A DNA stretch of 64,000 nt, taken from positions 62,001 to 126,000 of the forward strand of contig NZ_JANARS010000003.1 in the NCBI RefSeq assembly GCF_024199985.1, given 5' to 3'. Source of the stretch: Nocardioides pinisoli (GTDB lineage Bacteria; Actinomycetota; Actinomycetes; Propionibacteriales; Nocardioidaceae). The notes under the pieces were generated by a model. The model did no database searches, had not been told where the DNA came from, and worked only from the letters and a program-made list of their open reading frames with translations. Position numbers and translations under genes: made by a program. Below, one piece after another: positions 33,702-42,403 of the stretch. Numbering within the stretch: the first letter of the stretch is position 1; each line of letters starts with the position of its first letter.

Positions 33702-34664
33702 TCAGCCCACCTGCGGGACGGGTGGGAAGTTGGAGATCCAGGTGTCGAACCACGGACCGGTGCCGAGCGTGTTGGCGAAGACGCGGTAGAACGGCGCCAT
33801 CAGCCGGAGACTGCTGTCAAGGTTGTCCTCGTTCTTGTTGAGGACCGCCACGACGTTCTCGAGGTGGGCGAGGGCGGGCCTGAGGTCCTCGCGCGACTGC
33901 TCGATGAGGCGGGTGAGCTCCTTCGACAGGGTCGTGCTGGAGACCAGCAGGTCGTGCACGGCCTCGCGGCGGGCCACGAGGGCCCGGAACAGCACGTCGC
34001 TGTCCTGCATCAGCTTGATGATGTCCTGGTCGCGCTCGTCGAGGACGGTCGAGACCCGCTCGAGGTTGACCAGCAGCGTGTTGAGCTGCTCGTCCTTCGC
34101 GGCGATGTTGGACGAGAGCCGGCTCAGCCCGTCGAGCGCGCCCCGGAACTCCTCGGGGGTGTTGCGGGTGAGGTCGGCGAGCGTGGTGAGCGACTCCGCG
34201 AGCCGGTCGGTGTCGATCTGCTCGGAGGTCGCCGCGAGTCCCTCGAACGCCTCGACCACGTCGAACGGCGAGGAGGTGCGCGCGGCGGGGATCGTCGCCC
34301 CCTCGGCGAGCCGGCCGCCGCCGGCGGGCTCGAGCGCGAGGAACATCGAGCCGAGGATCGTCTTCACCTTGATCGCGGCCCGGGTCTCGCCACCGAAGTC
34401 GGCGGCGTCGTCGACCTTGAAGCTGACCCGCACCTCGTCGCCCGCGAGCTCGATCTCGTCGACCTTGCCGACGCGGACGCCGGCGATGCGGACCTCGTCG
34501 TTGACCTTGAGCCCGCCCGCCTCGGTGAACATCGCGTGGTAGGTGTCGCCCCCGCCGATGATCGGCAGGTCGTCGGCCCGCAGGGCGGCGACCACGGTCA
34601 CCGCGAGGACGACGAGGCTGACCGCCCCGACCACGATCGGGTTGCGTTCCCTGAACGGCTTCAT
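33702..34664 (-). CDS. MCE family protein, MceC-type
   Basis: 320 residues from the ATG at 34664: MKPFRERNPIVVGAVSL, a membrane helix at about residues 10-28, then the MCE domain (YHAMFTEAGGLKVNDEVRIAG, VRVGKV, LGSMFLALEP) and a helical tail ending NFPPVPQVG. A GTG at 34814 would add 50 in-frame residues of Pro/Arg/Ser-rich sequence read through a repetitive spacer; I reject it because MKPF-type starts are normal. It is separated from mceB by 136 bp, unlike its tightly packed neighbours. Confidence 0.83.
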   Translation of the reverse strand: MKPFRERNPIVVGAVSLVVLAVTVVAALRADDLPIIGGGDTYHAMFTEAGGLKVNDEVRIAGVRVGKVDEIELAGDEVRVSFKVDDAADFGGETRAAIKVKTILGSMFLALEPAGGGRLAEGATIPAARTSSPFDVVEAFEGLAATSEQIDTDRLAESLTTLADLTRNTPEEFRGALDGLSRLSSNIAAKDEQLNTLLVNLERVSTVLDERDQDIIKLMQDSDVLFRALVARREAVHDLLVSSTTLSKELTRLIEQSREDLRPALAHLENVVAVLNKNEDNLDSSLRLMAPFYRVFANTLGTGPWFDTWISNFPPVPQVG

Positions 34665-34800
34665 GTCCGGGGTCCCCTCGGCGTTGTGAGGAGGAGCGCT
34701 TCGGGGCCCCCGCAGGCTTGCGGTGGAGGAGCGCAGCGGGGGAACCGCAAGGCTGTGGGGTGAAGCGTTGCGGGGGAGCAGAACGTCGTGGGGTGGCTTG
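34665..34800. repeat. Repeat-rich spacer between mceB and mceC
   Basis: 136 bp with degenerate units: GAGGAGCGCTTCGGGG (34691-34706), GAGGAGCGCAGCGGGG (34726-34741) and GAAGCGTTGCGGGGG (about 34762-34776). An inverted repeat CTTGCGGT (34717-34724) / ACCGCAAG (34744-34751) has a 19-base loop. No gene fits. Confidence 0.55.
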
Positions 34801-35838
34801 TCATCCGAGATCACACCTGTCGGAGCCGGTGTTGTACTTCACCGGGATCGAGATGTCGCGGGGCAGGTTGACCCGCCCCTGGAACTCGCAGAGGTAGAAG
34901 TTGAAGAACGAGCCGTAGATCGCGGTGCGACCGATCTTGGTGAGCTTGATCGGCAGCACCTGGATGGCACGGTCGAGCTCGGCCTTGTTCTTGTCGATGT
35001 TGCCGGCCACCGCGCGCAGCTCCTTGATGTCCTTCACGAAGGGCTCGCGGATGCCGTCGATCAGGGAGGCGGTCTCCACCGACAGGGCCGAGACCTCCTC
35101 CAGTGAGCCGAGGATCGCGTTGCGGTCCTTCTTCAGCCCGCCGACCAACGTGCGGAACGACTGGATCAGGCGGGTGAGCTGCTTGTCGCGGTCGGCGACG
35201 TGGTCGAGGACCAACGACAGGTTGTCGATGAGGTCGCCGATGACCTGGTCGCGGTCGGCGAGGGTCGAGGTCACCGACGCGGTGTGCGCGAGCAGTCCCT
35301 CGAGCGTCCCGCCCTCGCCCTGGAACACCTGGACGAGCTCGTAGGACAGCTGGTTGACGTCCTCGGGCGAGAGCGCCTCGAAGAGCGGCTTGAACCCGTT
35401 GAAGAGGACGGTCAGGTCGAGCGCCGGCGTCGTCCTCGACACCGGGATCGTCGAGCCGGCCGGGAGCCGTCGGGTGTCACCCACCTCCTGCGTGAGCGAG
35501 ATGTAGCGCTGGCCGACGAGGTTGCGGTAGCGGATCGCGGCGTTGGTGCCGCCGTTGACCGAGGTGTCGCGGTCGACCGAGAAGGTGATCAGCGCACGGG
35601 TGCGGTCGACGATCTCCACCTCGCTGACGGTGCCGACGCGGACGCCGGCCACGCGGATGTCGTCGCCCTTGTTGACGCCGGTGGCGTCGGTGAACTCCGC
35701 CCTGTACTCCCGCGACCTGCCGAAGTCGAGGTTGCCGATCGTCACGACCAGCACCGTCGTGGCGAGCGAGGTGACGACGACGAAGACCAGCAGCTTGACC
35801 AGGTCGATCGAGGTCTTCACGTCCAGGATCCGGCTCAT
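34801..35838 (-). CDS. MCE family protein, MceB-type
   Basis: 345 residues. Membrane helix at residues 13-35 (LVKLLVFVVVTSLATTVLVV), MCE domain with YRAEFTDATGVNKGDDIRVAG, VRVGTVSEV and GQRYISLTQ, then coiled helices and a terminal NFYLCEFQGRVNLP segment characteristic of MceB proteins. The ATG overlaps the mceA stop by 4 bp. Part of the lipid-import needle. Confidence 0.84.
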   Translation of the reverse strand: MSRILDVKTSIDLVKLLVFVVVTSLATTVLVVTIGNLDFGRSREYRAEFTDATGVNKGDDIRVAGVRVGTVSEVEIVDRTRALITFSVDRDTSVNGGTNAAIRYRNLVGQRYISLTQEVGDTRRLPAGSTIPVSRTTPALDLTVLFNGFKPLFEALSPEDVNQLSYELVQVFQGEGGTLEGLLAHTASVTSTLADRDQVIGDLIDNLSLVLDHVADRDKQLTRLIQSFRTLVGGLKKDRNAILGSLEEVSALSVETASLIDGIREPFVKDIKELRAVAGNIDKNKAELDRAIQVLPIKLTKIGRTAIYGSFFNFYLCEFQGRVNLPRDISIPVKYNTGSDRCDLG

Positions 35839-37106
35839 CGCAGCGACACCTCCGCCCCGCGTGCCATCGGCCCCACCAGGAGGACCCCGAGGTCGGGTAC
35901 GTCGTCGCTGCTGACGCCGAGCCCCGGGGCGAGCAGCGCCTTGAGGAGCGCGGACTCGTCACGGCCGCCCGCGAAGCCGGCGGCGGTGCCGGACCAGCCC
36001 GGGGCGACGCGGCTGGTGCCCTTGCCGGTGGGCTCGTCGACCCCGTCGACGAAGTCGGGCTGGGTGCCCGGGTTGCTCTGCGAGTACGGCGGGTTCGGCA
36101 GGGTCCCGCAGTAGGGACCGCGCTTGTCGCCGTAGACCGGTGCGTCCTGGGGGCCGTAGCCGCGCGGCTGGTTGGGCAGCGTCTCCAGGACGATGTGGAG
36201 GGTGAAGCCGCGGAACGCCTCGGCCTGGAGCTTGCCGGCGCCGACGATCCCACCGAGCAGGCACGGGTAGCCGGGGGCGTAGCGCGCGAACACCTCGAGC
36301 TGGGCGGCACCGAGGTCGGCGAGGCGGACCAGGTTGTCGCCGTTGGCGCGGGTGAACCGCTCGGTGACGCCGGCGAACCTGGACACGTCGTTGAACAGCG
36401 CCTGCAGCTTGTCCTCGCGGTCCTCGAGCGTGGAGGTGGTGGTGATCGTGTTGCGCAGGATGGTGGCGACCTCCGGCAGCACGTCGGCGTACGTGTCGGA
36501 GACCCGCGCGGTGAGCCGCAGGTCCTCGATGAGGGCCGGGAGCTCGGGGTTGAAGCGGGTCAGGTAGGAGTCGAGCGTCTCGAGCGTCTCGCCGAGCTGC
36601 TCGCCCCGGCCCTCGAGGGCCGTGGCGACGGCGTTGAGGGTGGTGTTGAGGTCAGCGGGCTGGACCGCGCGCAGGAGCGGGTAGAGGTCGCTGAGCACCT
36701 GCTCGACCTCGATCGAGAGGTCGGTGCGCTGGATGACGTCGCCGTCGGCGATCGTCTCGGCGGACGACCCGCCCTCGGGGACGACGAGGGAGACGAACTT
36801 CTCGCCGAAGAGGGTCTTGGGCAGGATCGAGGCGGTGACGTCGCGCGGGATGTCGGTGGTCCGGTCCTGGTAGAGCCCGAGCGTGATGTCGGCGCCCTCC
36901 GCGGTGGGCTCGTAGTCGAGCACCTCGCCCACGATGACGCCCTTGATCTTGACGTCGGCGCGCTGCGGCAGCTGGAGCCCGATCTTGGACGCCTTGACGG
37001 TGACCTCGTCGTAGTCGCTGAACTTCTGCGTGAACACGCCGTAGGTCGCCCAGACCGCGGCGAGCATGAGGGCGAGGAAGAGCACGCCCAGGGACTTGGT
37101 CCTCAT
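35835..37106 (-). CDS. MCE family protein, MceA-type
   Basis: 423 residues. Membrane helix (residues 6-24), MCE domain with DEVTVKASKIGLQLPQRADV, KIKGVIVGEV and GEKFVSLVVPEGG, then the helical needle and a region with FARYAPGYPCLLGGIVGAG, which is typical of MceA/B subunits. Tail includes YCGTLPNPPYSQSNPG. First Mce protein after the two permeases, 7 bp downstream of the second permease. Confidence 0.84.
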   Translation of the reverse strand: MRTKSLGVLFLALMLAAVWATYGVFTQKFSDYDEVTVKASKIGLQLPQRADVKIKGVIVGEVLDYEPTAEGADITLGLYQDRTTDIPRDVTASILPKTLFGEKFVSLVVPEGGSSAETIADGDVIQRTDLSIEVEQVLSDLYPLLRAVQPADLNTTLNAVATALEGRGEQLGETLETLDSYLTRFNPELPALIEDLRLTARVSDTYADVLPEVATILRNTITTTSTLEDREDKLQALFNDVSRFAGVTERFTRANGDNLVRLADLGAAQLEVFARYAPGYPCLLGGIVGAGKLQAEAFRGFTLHIVLETLPNQPRGYGPQDAPVYGDKRGPYCGTLPNPPYSQSNPGTQPDFVDGVDEPTGKGTSRVAPGWSGTAAGFAGGRDESALLKALLAPGLGVSSDDVPDLGVLLVGPMARGAEVSLR

Positions 37107-37113
37107 CGTCGGC

Positions 37114-37938
37114 TCACCCCGCCAACCGCACGGTGGTGGCCGCGCCCCAGATGGCCATGGACAGGAGCAGGTCGAGCACGTTGATGGCGACGATGCTCGT
37201 GCGGACCGCGCGACCCACGGCGACGCCCACGCCGGCGGGCCCGCCGGAGGCGTTGTAGCCGTGGTAGCAGTGGATGAGGATCACGGTCACGGCGAAGACG
37301 AGGACCTTGCCGAACGACCACAGCACGTCGCCCGGTGGCAGGAACGCGTTGAAGTAGTGGTCGTAGGTGCCGGCGGACTGGCCGTAGAACTGGGTCACGA
37401 CGAGCCGGCTCGCGAAGTAGGACGACAGCAGTCCCACGACGTAGAGCGGGATGATCGCGATCAGGCCGCCCACCACCCGGGTGGCGACGAGGAACGGCAT
37501 CGAGGGGATGGCCATCACCTCGAGGGCGTCGACCTCCTCCGAGATCCGCATGGCGCCCAGCTGGGCGGTGAAGCCGCACCCGACCGTGGCGGCGAGCGCG
37601 ATGCCCGCGACCAGCGGCGCGATCTCGCGGGTGTTGAAGTAGGCCGAGACGAAGCCGGAGAAGGCGGCGGTGCCGAGCTGGTTGAGCGCGGCGTAGCCGG
37701 AGAGCCCGACCTGGGCGCCGGTGAAGAAGGTCATGCCGATGATGACGCCGACGGTGCCGCCGATGACGGCGAGCGCACCCGAGCCGAGCGTGACCTCGGC
37801 CAGGATCCGCATGATCTCGCGGGGGTAGCGGGTGACCGAGCGCGGGACCGCCTTCAGCACCCCGAGGTGGAAGGCCAGCTGGCCACCCAGGTCGTCGAGG
37901 GAGGCGAGCGGCTTGGCGTAGACGTCGCGGAGGGCCAT
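37114..37938 (-). CDS. MlaE/YrbE-type ABC permease (YrbEB)
   Basis: 274 residues, five or six membrane helices. The permease signature AQLGAMRISEEVDALEVMAI (EExDAL) near residue 130 marks MlaE/YrbE proteins. It pairs with the upstream permease and the Mkl ATPase to form the inner-membrane motor that drives Mce-mediated lipid uptake. Start ATG at 37938, 3 bp beyond the previous stop. Confidence 0.9.
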   Translation of the reverse strand: MALRDVYAKPLASLDDLGGQLAFHLGVLKAVPRSVTRYPREIMRILAEVTLGSGALAVIGGTVGVIIGMTFFTGAQVGLSGYAALNQLGTAAFSGFVSAYFNTREIAPLVAGIALAATVGCGFTAQLGAMRISEEVDALEVMAIPSMPFLVATRVVGGLIAIIPLYVVGLLSSYFASRLVVTQFYGQSAGTYDHYFNAFLPPGDVLWSFGKVLVFAVTVILIHCYHGYNASGGPAGVGVAVGRAVRTSIVAINVLDLLLSMAIWGAATTVRLAG

Positions 37939-37941
37939 CGC

Positions 37942-38727
37942 TCATCCGCCCTTCGGGGGGACGACCTGCAGGTAGATCATGCTCAGCACGAAGTTGGCCA
38001 CGAAGAGCAGCAGGAACGTGATGACCACGGACTCGTTGACGGCGTCGCCCACGCCCTTCGGCCCGCCCTTGGCGTTCATCCCCTTGTAGGAGGCGACGAT
38101 CGCGGCGATCAGTCCGAAGACGAGCGCCTTGATCAGCCCGATCCAGAGGTCGGGGAGCTGGGCGAGCGCGGTGAAGCTGGCGAGGTAGGCGCCGGGGGTG
38201 CCGTCCTGCAGGATCACGTTGAAGACGTAGCCGCCGCTGACCCCGACGACGCTGACCATGCCGTTGAGGAAGAACGCCACGAGCATGCACGCCAGCACGC
38301 GCGGCACGACGAGGCGCTGGATGGGGTCGATGCCCAGCACCATCATCGCGTCGAGCTCCTCGCGGATCTTGCGGGCGCCCAGGTCGGCCGCGATCGCGGA
38401 GCCGCCGGCGCCGGCGATCAGCAGCGCGGTGCCGATGGGGGCCGCCTGCTGGATGACGGCGAGGACCGACGCCGAGCCGGTGAAGGACTGGGCGCCGAAC
38501 TGCTTGATCAGCCCGCCGACCTGGAGCGCGATGACGGCGCCGAAGGGGATGGCGACCAGCGCGGTCGGCACGATGGTGACCGAGGCGATGAACCACGCCT
38601 GCTGGATGAACTCGCGCACCTGGAAGGGCCGCCGGAACAGCCCACGCCCCACGTCGAGGGCGAAGGCGAAGAGGTTGCCGGCGACCCCGATGGGCGCGAG
38701 CGCGCGCGAGGACATGGACGTGGCCAT
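37942..38727 (-). CDS. MlaE/YrbE-type ABC permease (YrbEA)
   Basis: 261 residues with the MlaE signature ADLGARKIREELDAMMVLGI (EExDAM) near residue 115 and about six membrane helices. First of the two permeases after the ATPase gene, so the YrbEA subunit. The C-terminus contains GGPKGVGDAVNESVV, which is shared with the second permease (GGPAGVGVAVGRAVR). Start ATG at 38727, 6 bp after the ATPase stop. Confidence 0.9.
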   Translation of the reverse strand: MATSMSSRALAPIGVAGNLFAFALDVGRGLFRRPFQVREFIQQAWFIASVTIVPTALVAIPFGAVIALQVGGLIKQFGAQSFTGSASVLAVIQQAAPIGTALLIAGAGGSAIAADLGARKIREELDAMMVLGIDPIQRLVVPRVLACMLVAFFLNGMVSVVGVSGGYVFNVILQDGTPGAYLASFTALAQLPDLWIGLIKALVFGLIAAIVASYKGMNAKGGPKGVGDAVNESVVITFLLLFVANFVLSMIYLQVVPPKGG

Positions 38728-38733
38728 CGGTCG

Positions 38734-39690
38734 TCAGGCTCCCGGGGCCAGGCCGGCGTTGCTGGACTCGAACGAACCGGGCGGCGGCGTGACGCCGTGC
38801 TCGCGACACCACTCCCCCGCCGGACGCTGGCTGCGGCGCGGGATGCCGTTGGAGGGGTCGAGCTGCAGCGGGATCGGCGGCAGCGGCGGGAGCTCCTGCC
38901 CGGCCTCGGCCGCGAGCTCGTCGGCGTCCTTCTCCTCCGACATGCCGATCGGGCCGACGCGCTGCGCGTTGAGGAACTGCCGCACGACCGGCTCCTCCGA
39001 GCTCAGCAGCTGCTCGCGAGGGCCGAACATCGCCAGGTGCCGGTGGTAGAGCAGCCCGATGTTGTCGGGCACGGTGCGCGCGGTGTTGATGTCGTGGGTG
39101 ACGATGAGGAAGGTGGCGTCGATCTGGGCGTTGAGGTCGACGATGAGCTGGTTGAGGAAGGCCGTGCGCACCGGGTCGAGGCCCGAGTCGGGCTCGTCGA
39201 AGAGCACGATCTCGGGGTCGAGCACGAGCGCGCGGGCCAGGCCGGCGCGCTTGCGCATGCCTCCGGAGATCTCACCGGGGAGCTTGTCCTCGGCGCCGAG
39301 GAGACCGACGAGGTCCATCTTCTCCATGACGATGTCGCGCACCTCGGACTCGGACTTCCTCGTGTGCTCGCGCAGCGGGAAGGCGACGTTGTCGTAGAGG
39401 TTCATCGAGCCGAACATCGCGCCGTCCTGGAACAGCACGCCGAAGAGCTTGCGGATCTCGTAGAGCTCGCGCTCGGAGCAGCTCGCGATGTCGGTGCCCT
39501 CGATGATGATCGAACCCTTGTCGGGCTTGAGGAGGCCGATGAGGGTCTTGAGGAACACCGACTTGCCCGTGCCCGACGGACCGAGCATCACGCAGATCTC
39601 ACCGGCCGGGACGGTCAGCGTGACGTCGCCCCAGATGAGCTGCTTGCCGAAGGACTTGGTGAGGTCGTTGACCTGGATCTCGACGCCCAT
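38734..39690 (-). CDS. mkl: Mce transporter ATPase (Mkl/MlaF type)
   Basis: 318 residues. Walker A GPSGTGKS near residue 37, signature ISGGMRKRAGLARAL near 142 (the SGGM form of MlaF/Mkl), Walker B IVLFDEPDSGLDP, and the His switch LIVTHD. Beyond about residue 245 there is a C-terminal extension of about 70 residues typical of Mkl. ATG at 39690 is chosen because GGAGG lies six bases before it; a GTG at 39696 would be too close. It heads the yrbE-mce operon. In mycobacteria mkl lies at the same spot beside rplJL but away from mce genes. Confidence 0.92.
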   Translation of the reverse strand: MGVEIQVNDLTKSFGKQLIWGDVTLTVPAGEICVMLGPSGTGKSVFLKTLIGLLKPDKGSIIIEGTDIASCSERELYEIRKLFGVLFQDGAMFGSMNLYDNVAFPLREHTRKSESEVRDIVMEKMDLVGLLGAEDKLPGEISGGMRKRAGLARALVLDPEIVLFDEPDSGLDPVRTAFLNQLIVDLNAQIDATFLIVTHDINTARTVPDNIGLLYHRHLAMFGPREQLLSSEEPVVRQFLNAQRVGPIGMSEEKDADELAAEAGQELPPLPPIPLQLDPSNGIPRRSQRPAGEWCREHGVTPPPGSFESSNAGLAPGA

Positions 39691-39743
39691 GTGCACCCTC
39701 CTGCCGGCTGGCTCGCCACTGGCCGGGCGGCTCCCGCCCCGCG

Positions 39744-39757
39744 CTACTCCTGGGTAG
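39744..39757. promoter_or_regulatory. Candidate operator upstream of mkl-mce operon
   Basis: CTACTCCTGGGTAG is an imperfect 14-bp palindrome (CTAC/GTAG ends), about 55 bp upstream of the mkl ATG, next to TTGTCT that could serve as a -35. Regulator unknown. The remaining upstream bases hold no gene. Confidence 0.3.
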
Positions 39758-39882
39758 ACAACGCGGGAGGGCGCGAGAGGTTACGGCCGCGGTGCGACGC
39801 TCGTCACTCACCGTCGCGAGACGCGCCGGTGCGTTCACCCCTGCGGAGGGACGCGGGTCCGTCCGGTCGGCGCCGGACATGA

Positions 39883-39918
39883 CGAAGGGCGGCCACCCCA
39901 CGGGGTGACCGCCCTTCG
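39883..39918 (-). terminator. Terminator downstream of rplL
   Basis: Arms 39883-39899 and 39902-39918 form a 17-bp stem with one G-U pair and a 2-base spacer; the stem includes CGAAGGGCGG and CCGCCCTTCG. It follows the rplL stop by 35 bp on the minus strand and precedes the mkl promoter region. Confidence 0.75.
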
Positions 39919-39952
39919 ACGGGTGCTGCGGTGCAGCGGTGCTAGCGGATCG

Positions 39953-40345
39953 TCACTTGACGGTGACGGTGGCGCCGGCGGCCTCGAGGGCCTCCTTGGC
40001 CTTGTCCGCGGCAGCCTTGTCGACGTTCTCGAGGATCGTCTTGGGCGCGGCCTCGACGAGGTCCTTCGCCTCCTTCAGGCCGAGGGAGGTGAGGGCGCGC
40101 ACCTCCTTGATGACGTTGATCTTCTTGTCGCCGGCGGCCTCGAGGACGACCTCGAAGTCGGTCTTCTCCTCGGCGGCGGCGTCGCCGCCGGCAGCGCCAC
40201 CGGCGGCCGGGGCGGCGGCCACGGCGACGGGAGCGGCGGCGGTCACGCCGAAGGTGTCCTCGAACTGCTTCACGAACTCGGAGAGCTCGATCAGGGTCAT
40301 CTCCTTGAAGGCGTCAAGGAGCTCGTCGGTGCTGAGCTTCGCCAT
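39953..40345 (-). CDS. rplL: 50S ribosomal protein L7/L12
   Basis: 130 residues. N-terminal dimerisation helices ([20 protein letters not shown]), Ala/Gly-rich hinge ([19 protein letters not shown]), and the conserved C-terminal factor-binding domain with [20 protein letters not shown]. It binds L10 as multimers and recruits elongation factors. ATG at 40345; the longer open frame to 40375 adds no conserved residues. Confidence 0.95.
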   Translation of the reverse strand: MAKLSTDELLDAFKEMTLIELSEFVKQFEDTFGVTAAAPVAVAAAPAAGGAAGGDAAAEEKTDFEVVLEAAGDKKINVIKEVRALTSLGLKEAKDLVEAAPKTILENVDKAAADKAKEALEAAGATVTVK

Positions 40346-40423
40346 GGTGGCGTTTCCTTCCGTGTGTGGCGCCATCGCGTGGTGCGAGGCGCCGGGTTTC
40401 AGGTGGTGTACGTCGGCCTGGGC

Positions 40424-41089
40424 TCAGGCGTCGGTGGACTCGGCGGCCGGCTCGGCAGCCTCGTCGGTCGCCTCGGGCTCGGCGGCTCCCTCGGACGAGG
40501 GGGCCTCCTCCGCCGGGGCGTCCTCGGCAGCGGGAGCAGCCGGCGTGCCGGCACCACCTGCGAGGATCGAGGGGTCCTGCTCGGCCTTGGCCTGGAGCGC
40601 ACCCGCGAGACGGGCGGCCTGGGCGATCGGGGCGTTGAGCAGGTAGACGGCCTGGGAGAGCGAGGCGAGCATCGCGCCCGCCAGCTTGCCCAGCAGCACC
40701 TCGCGCGACTCGAGGTCGGCCAGCTTGGCGACCTCGGCAGCGTCGAGCGGCTTGCCGTCCAGGACTCCACCCTTGATGACAAGAGCGGGGTTTGCCTTGG
40801 CAAAGTCACGCAGACCCTTGGCGGCCTCGACCACGTCTCCATTGATGAAGGCGATGGCGGTGGGGCCGGTCAGCAGGTCGTCGAAGCCTTCGATGCCCAC
40901 CTCGGTGGCGGCGATCTTGGCCAGCGTGTTCTTGACCACGGCGTAGTTGGCGTTCTCGCCGAGGGAGCGCCGCAGGTCCTGCAGCTGCTTCACGGTGAGC
41001 CCGCGGTACTCGGTCAGCACAGCGCCGGCGGAGTCGTTGAAGGACTCAACGATCTCTGCAACGGCGGCAGTCTTTTCTGGCCGCGCCAT
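40424..41089 (-). CDS. rplJ: 50S ribosomal protein L10
   Basis: 221 residues. The N-terminal rRNA-binding domain begins [20 protein letters not shown] and contains [16 protein letters not shown]; the C-terminal helix that binds L7/L12 includes [20 protein letters not shown]. After about residue 175 an acidic Ala/Glu/Pro tail of about 45 residues extends the protein beyond the usual 165-180. ATG at 41089. Preceded by a structured leader that probably serves for L10 autoregulation. Confidence 0.93.
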   Translation of the reverse strand: MARPEKTAAVAEIVESFNDSAGAVLTEYRGLTVKQLQDLRRSLGENANYAVVKNTLAKIAATEVGIEGFDDLLTGPTAIAFINGDVVEAAKGLRDFAKANPALVIKGGVLDGKPLDAAEVAKLADLESREVLLGKLAGAMLASLSQAVYLLNAPIAQAARLAGALQAKAEQDPSILAGGAGTPAAPAAEDAPAEEAPSSEGAAEPEATDEAAEPAAESTDA

Positions 41090-41138
41090 GGGTCTCCTTC
41101 CGGGGTTGACCACCGGCGTCGGGACCACAGAAGACGAA

Positions 41139-41246
41139 CGCCCTGAGCACAGGCTCAGGGCGTGGAGCGGCGTGAGCCGCTTGCTCTTCACCTGCGCCGG
41201 CCGCCCGCTGCTGCGGACCTTCGGTCACGAGCGAGGAGCTCGTGAC
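41139..41246 (-). ncRNA. L10 leader (ribosomal protein leader of rplJL)
   Basis: In the about 185-nt untranslated leader two strong hairpins occur: a perfect 10-bp stem CGCCCTGAGC (41139-41148)/GCTCAGGGCG (41153-41162) with a 4-base loop, and a 9-bp stem GTCACGAGC (41224-41232)/GCTCGTGAC (41238-41246) with a 5-base loop. Position upstream of rplJ matches the L10(L12)4-binding leader that represses its own translation. Family assignment from position and structure only. Confidence 0.55.
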
Positions 41247-41273
41247 AACCTGCGGTCTCTGGTTTCGAGAGGG

Positions 41274-41303
41274 ACAGTACGCGCCGGGGCGCGGACCAGA
41301 CAA
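41274..41303 (-). promoter_or_regulatory. rplJ-rplL promoter
   Basis: -10 TACTGT (41274-41279) and -35 TTGTCT (41298-41303) on the minus strand, 18-bp spacer. Located just upstream of the leader hairpins and divergent from the DnaB-like gene. Confidence 0.55.
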
Positions 41304-41373
41304 ATCGGCGGCATCGGCCGGCAAACCCCGCAATCGGCCCACGCACGCCGCCCAACACTGGTCCAATGACCCC

Positions 41374-42363
41374 GTGGATCACCAGCTCATGACCGTCGGA
41401 GCCTCCCTGGCCCGCAGCGACGAACGCATGCTCACCGGCCGCAACGCGGCCGGGCGCCTCTGGAAGACCGGTTTCGGCGGCCTCGACCCCCTGATCGGCG
41501 GCGGGATGCGGGCCGGCTCGCTGGTCCTGCTCGCCGGGCCGCAGGGCCTCGGCAAGTCGACCTTCGCGCTCCAGGTGGCCCGCAACAACGCCGCCACCGG
41601 TCGTCCGGTCCTCTACTTCTCCTACGAGCACGACGCCGAGGACCTCACCCAGAAGCTCATCGCCATGGAGGCGGGTGAGCTCGACGACTCCGACCAGGTG
41701 CGGGTGAACAGCATCAGGTCGATTTTCGACGACCTGTGGGTGAGCTCGCTGGAGCACCGCCTGGAGTCGGTCCCCTCCGGTGTCGAGGCACTGACCCGGG
41801 TCGCGCAGTACTCCGAGATGCTGTTCGTGCACCGCTCCACCGGCACGCGCACCGACCTCGCTGCGATCCAGAACGCCATCGACGCGGTGCGGGAGCTCTC
41901 GGGCACGACCCCTCTGGTGATCGTGGACTACCTGCAGAAGGTGAGGTCGAGCCACGCCGACGAGGAAGCCAGCACCACCGAGATCGTCGAGGGCCTCAAG
42001 GACCTCGCCATCGACATCAGCGCGCCGGTCCTCGCGATCGCGGCTGCCGAGAAGGAGGCGCTGCGCCGGGGCAAGCGGATGCGTGCCAACGACCTGCGCG
42101 GCTCGAGCGCCCTGGCCTACGAGGCCGACGTCGTCCTGGTGCTCAACAACAAGTTCGACATCGTCGCGCGCCACCACCTGACCTACGACCTCGGCAACGC
42201 CGAGCGGTTCCGCGACTACGCCGTCCTGACGGTGGAGAAGAACCGGTTCGGTCGCGACGGCGCGGTGCTGCAGTTCCGCACCCGCTTCGACCAGGGCCGC
42301 TACGAGTCCGAGGGCTCGGAGGTCAAGGAGCAGCTGATCGACGAGCGGGTCTTCCGGGAGTGA
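41374..42363 (+). CDS. Stand-alone DnaB-like helicase C-terminal (RecA-fold) ATPase
   Basis: 329 residues consisting only of a DnaB-type RecA domain. It opens with WKTGFGGLDPLIGGGMRAGS, Walker A GPQGLGKST near residue 60, YFSYEHDAEDLTQKL (a DnaB H1a-like segment), Walker B LVIVDYLQKV near 185, and an end with VLTVEKNRFGRDGAVLQF, matching DnaB motifs. The DnaB N-terminal helical domain is missing. The role is unknown: a helicase, DNA recombinase-like ATPase or regulatory factor. GTG at 41374 is used; ATG at 41389 is an alternative. It lies between two ribosomal units on the opposite strand. Confidence 0.75.
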   Translation: MDHQLMTVGASLARSDERMLTGRNAAGRLWKTGFGGLDPLIGGGMRAGSLVLLAGPQGLGKSTFALQVARNNAATGRPVLYFSYEHDAEDLTQKLIAMEAGELDDSDQVRVNSIRSIFDDLWVSSLEHRLESVPSGVEALTRVAQYSEMLFVHRSTGTRTDLAAIQNAIDAVRELSGTTPLVIVDYLQKVRSSHADEEASTTEIVEGLKDLAIDISAPVLAIAAAEKEALRRGKRMRANDLRGSSALAYEADVVLVLNNKFDIVARHHLTYDLGNAERFRDYAVLTVEKNRFGRDGAVLQFRTRFDQGRYESEGSEVKEQLIDERVFRE

Positions 42364-42403
42364 GACGAAGCCGTGTCAGTCGGGCGACCCGCCCGCCGGA
42401 GGC

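Noticed and set aside
34665-34814. GTG start extending MceC by 50 residues into the mceB end
   Set aside because: The added residues come from the repeat spacer and lack conservation features; the ATG at 34664 has the normal MceC beginning.
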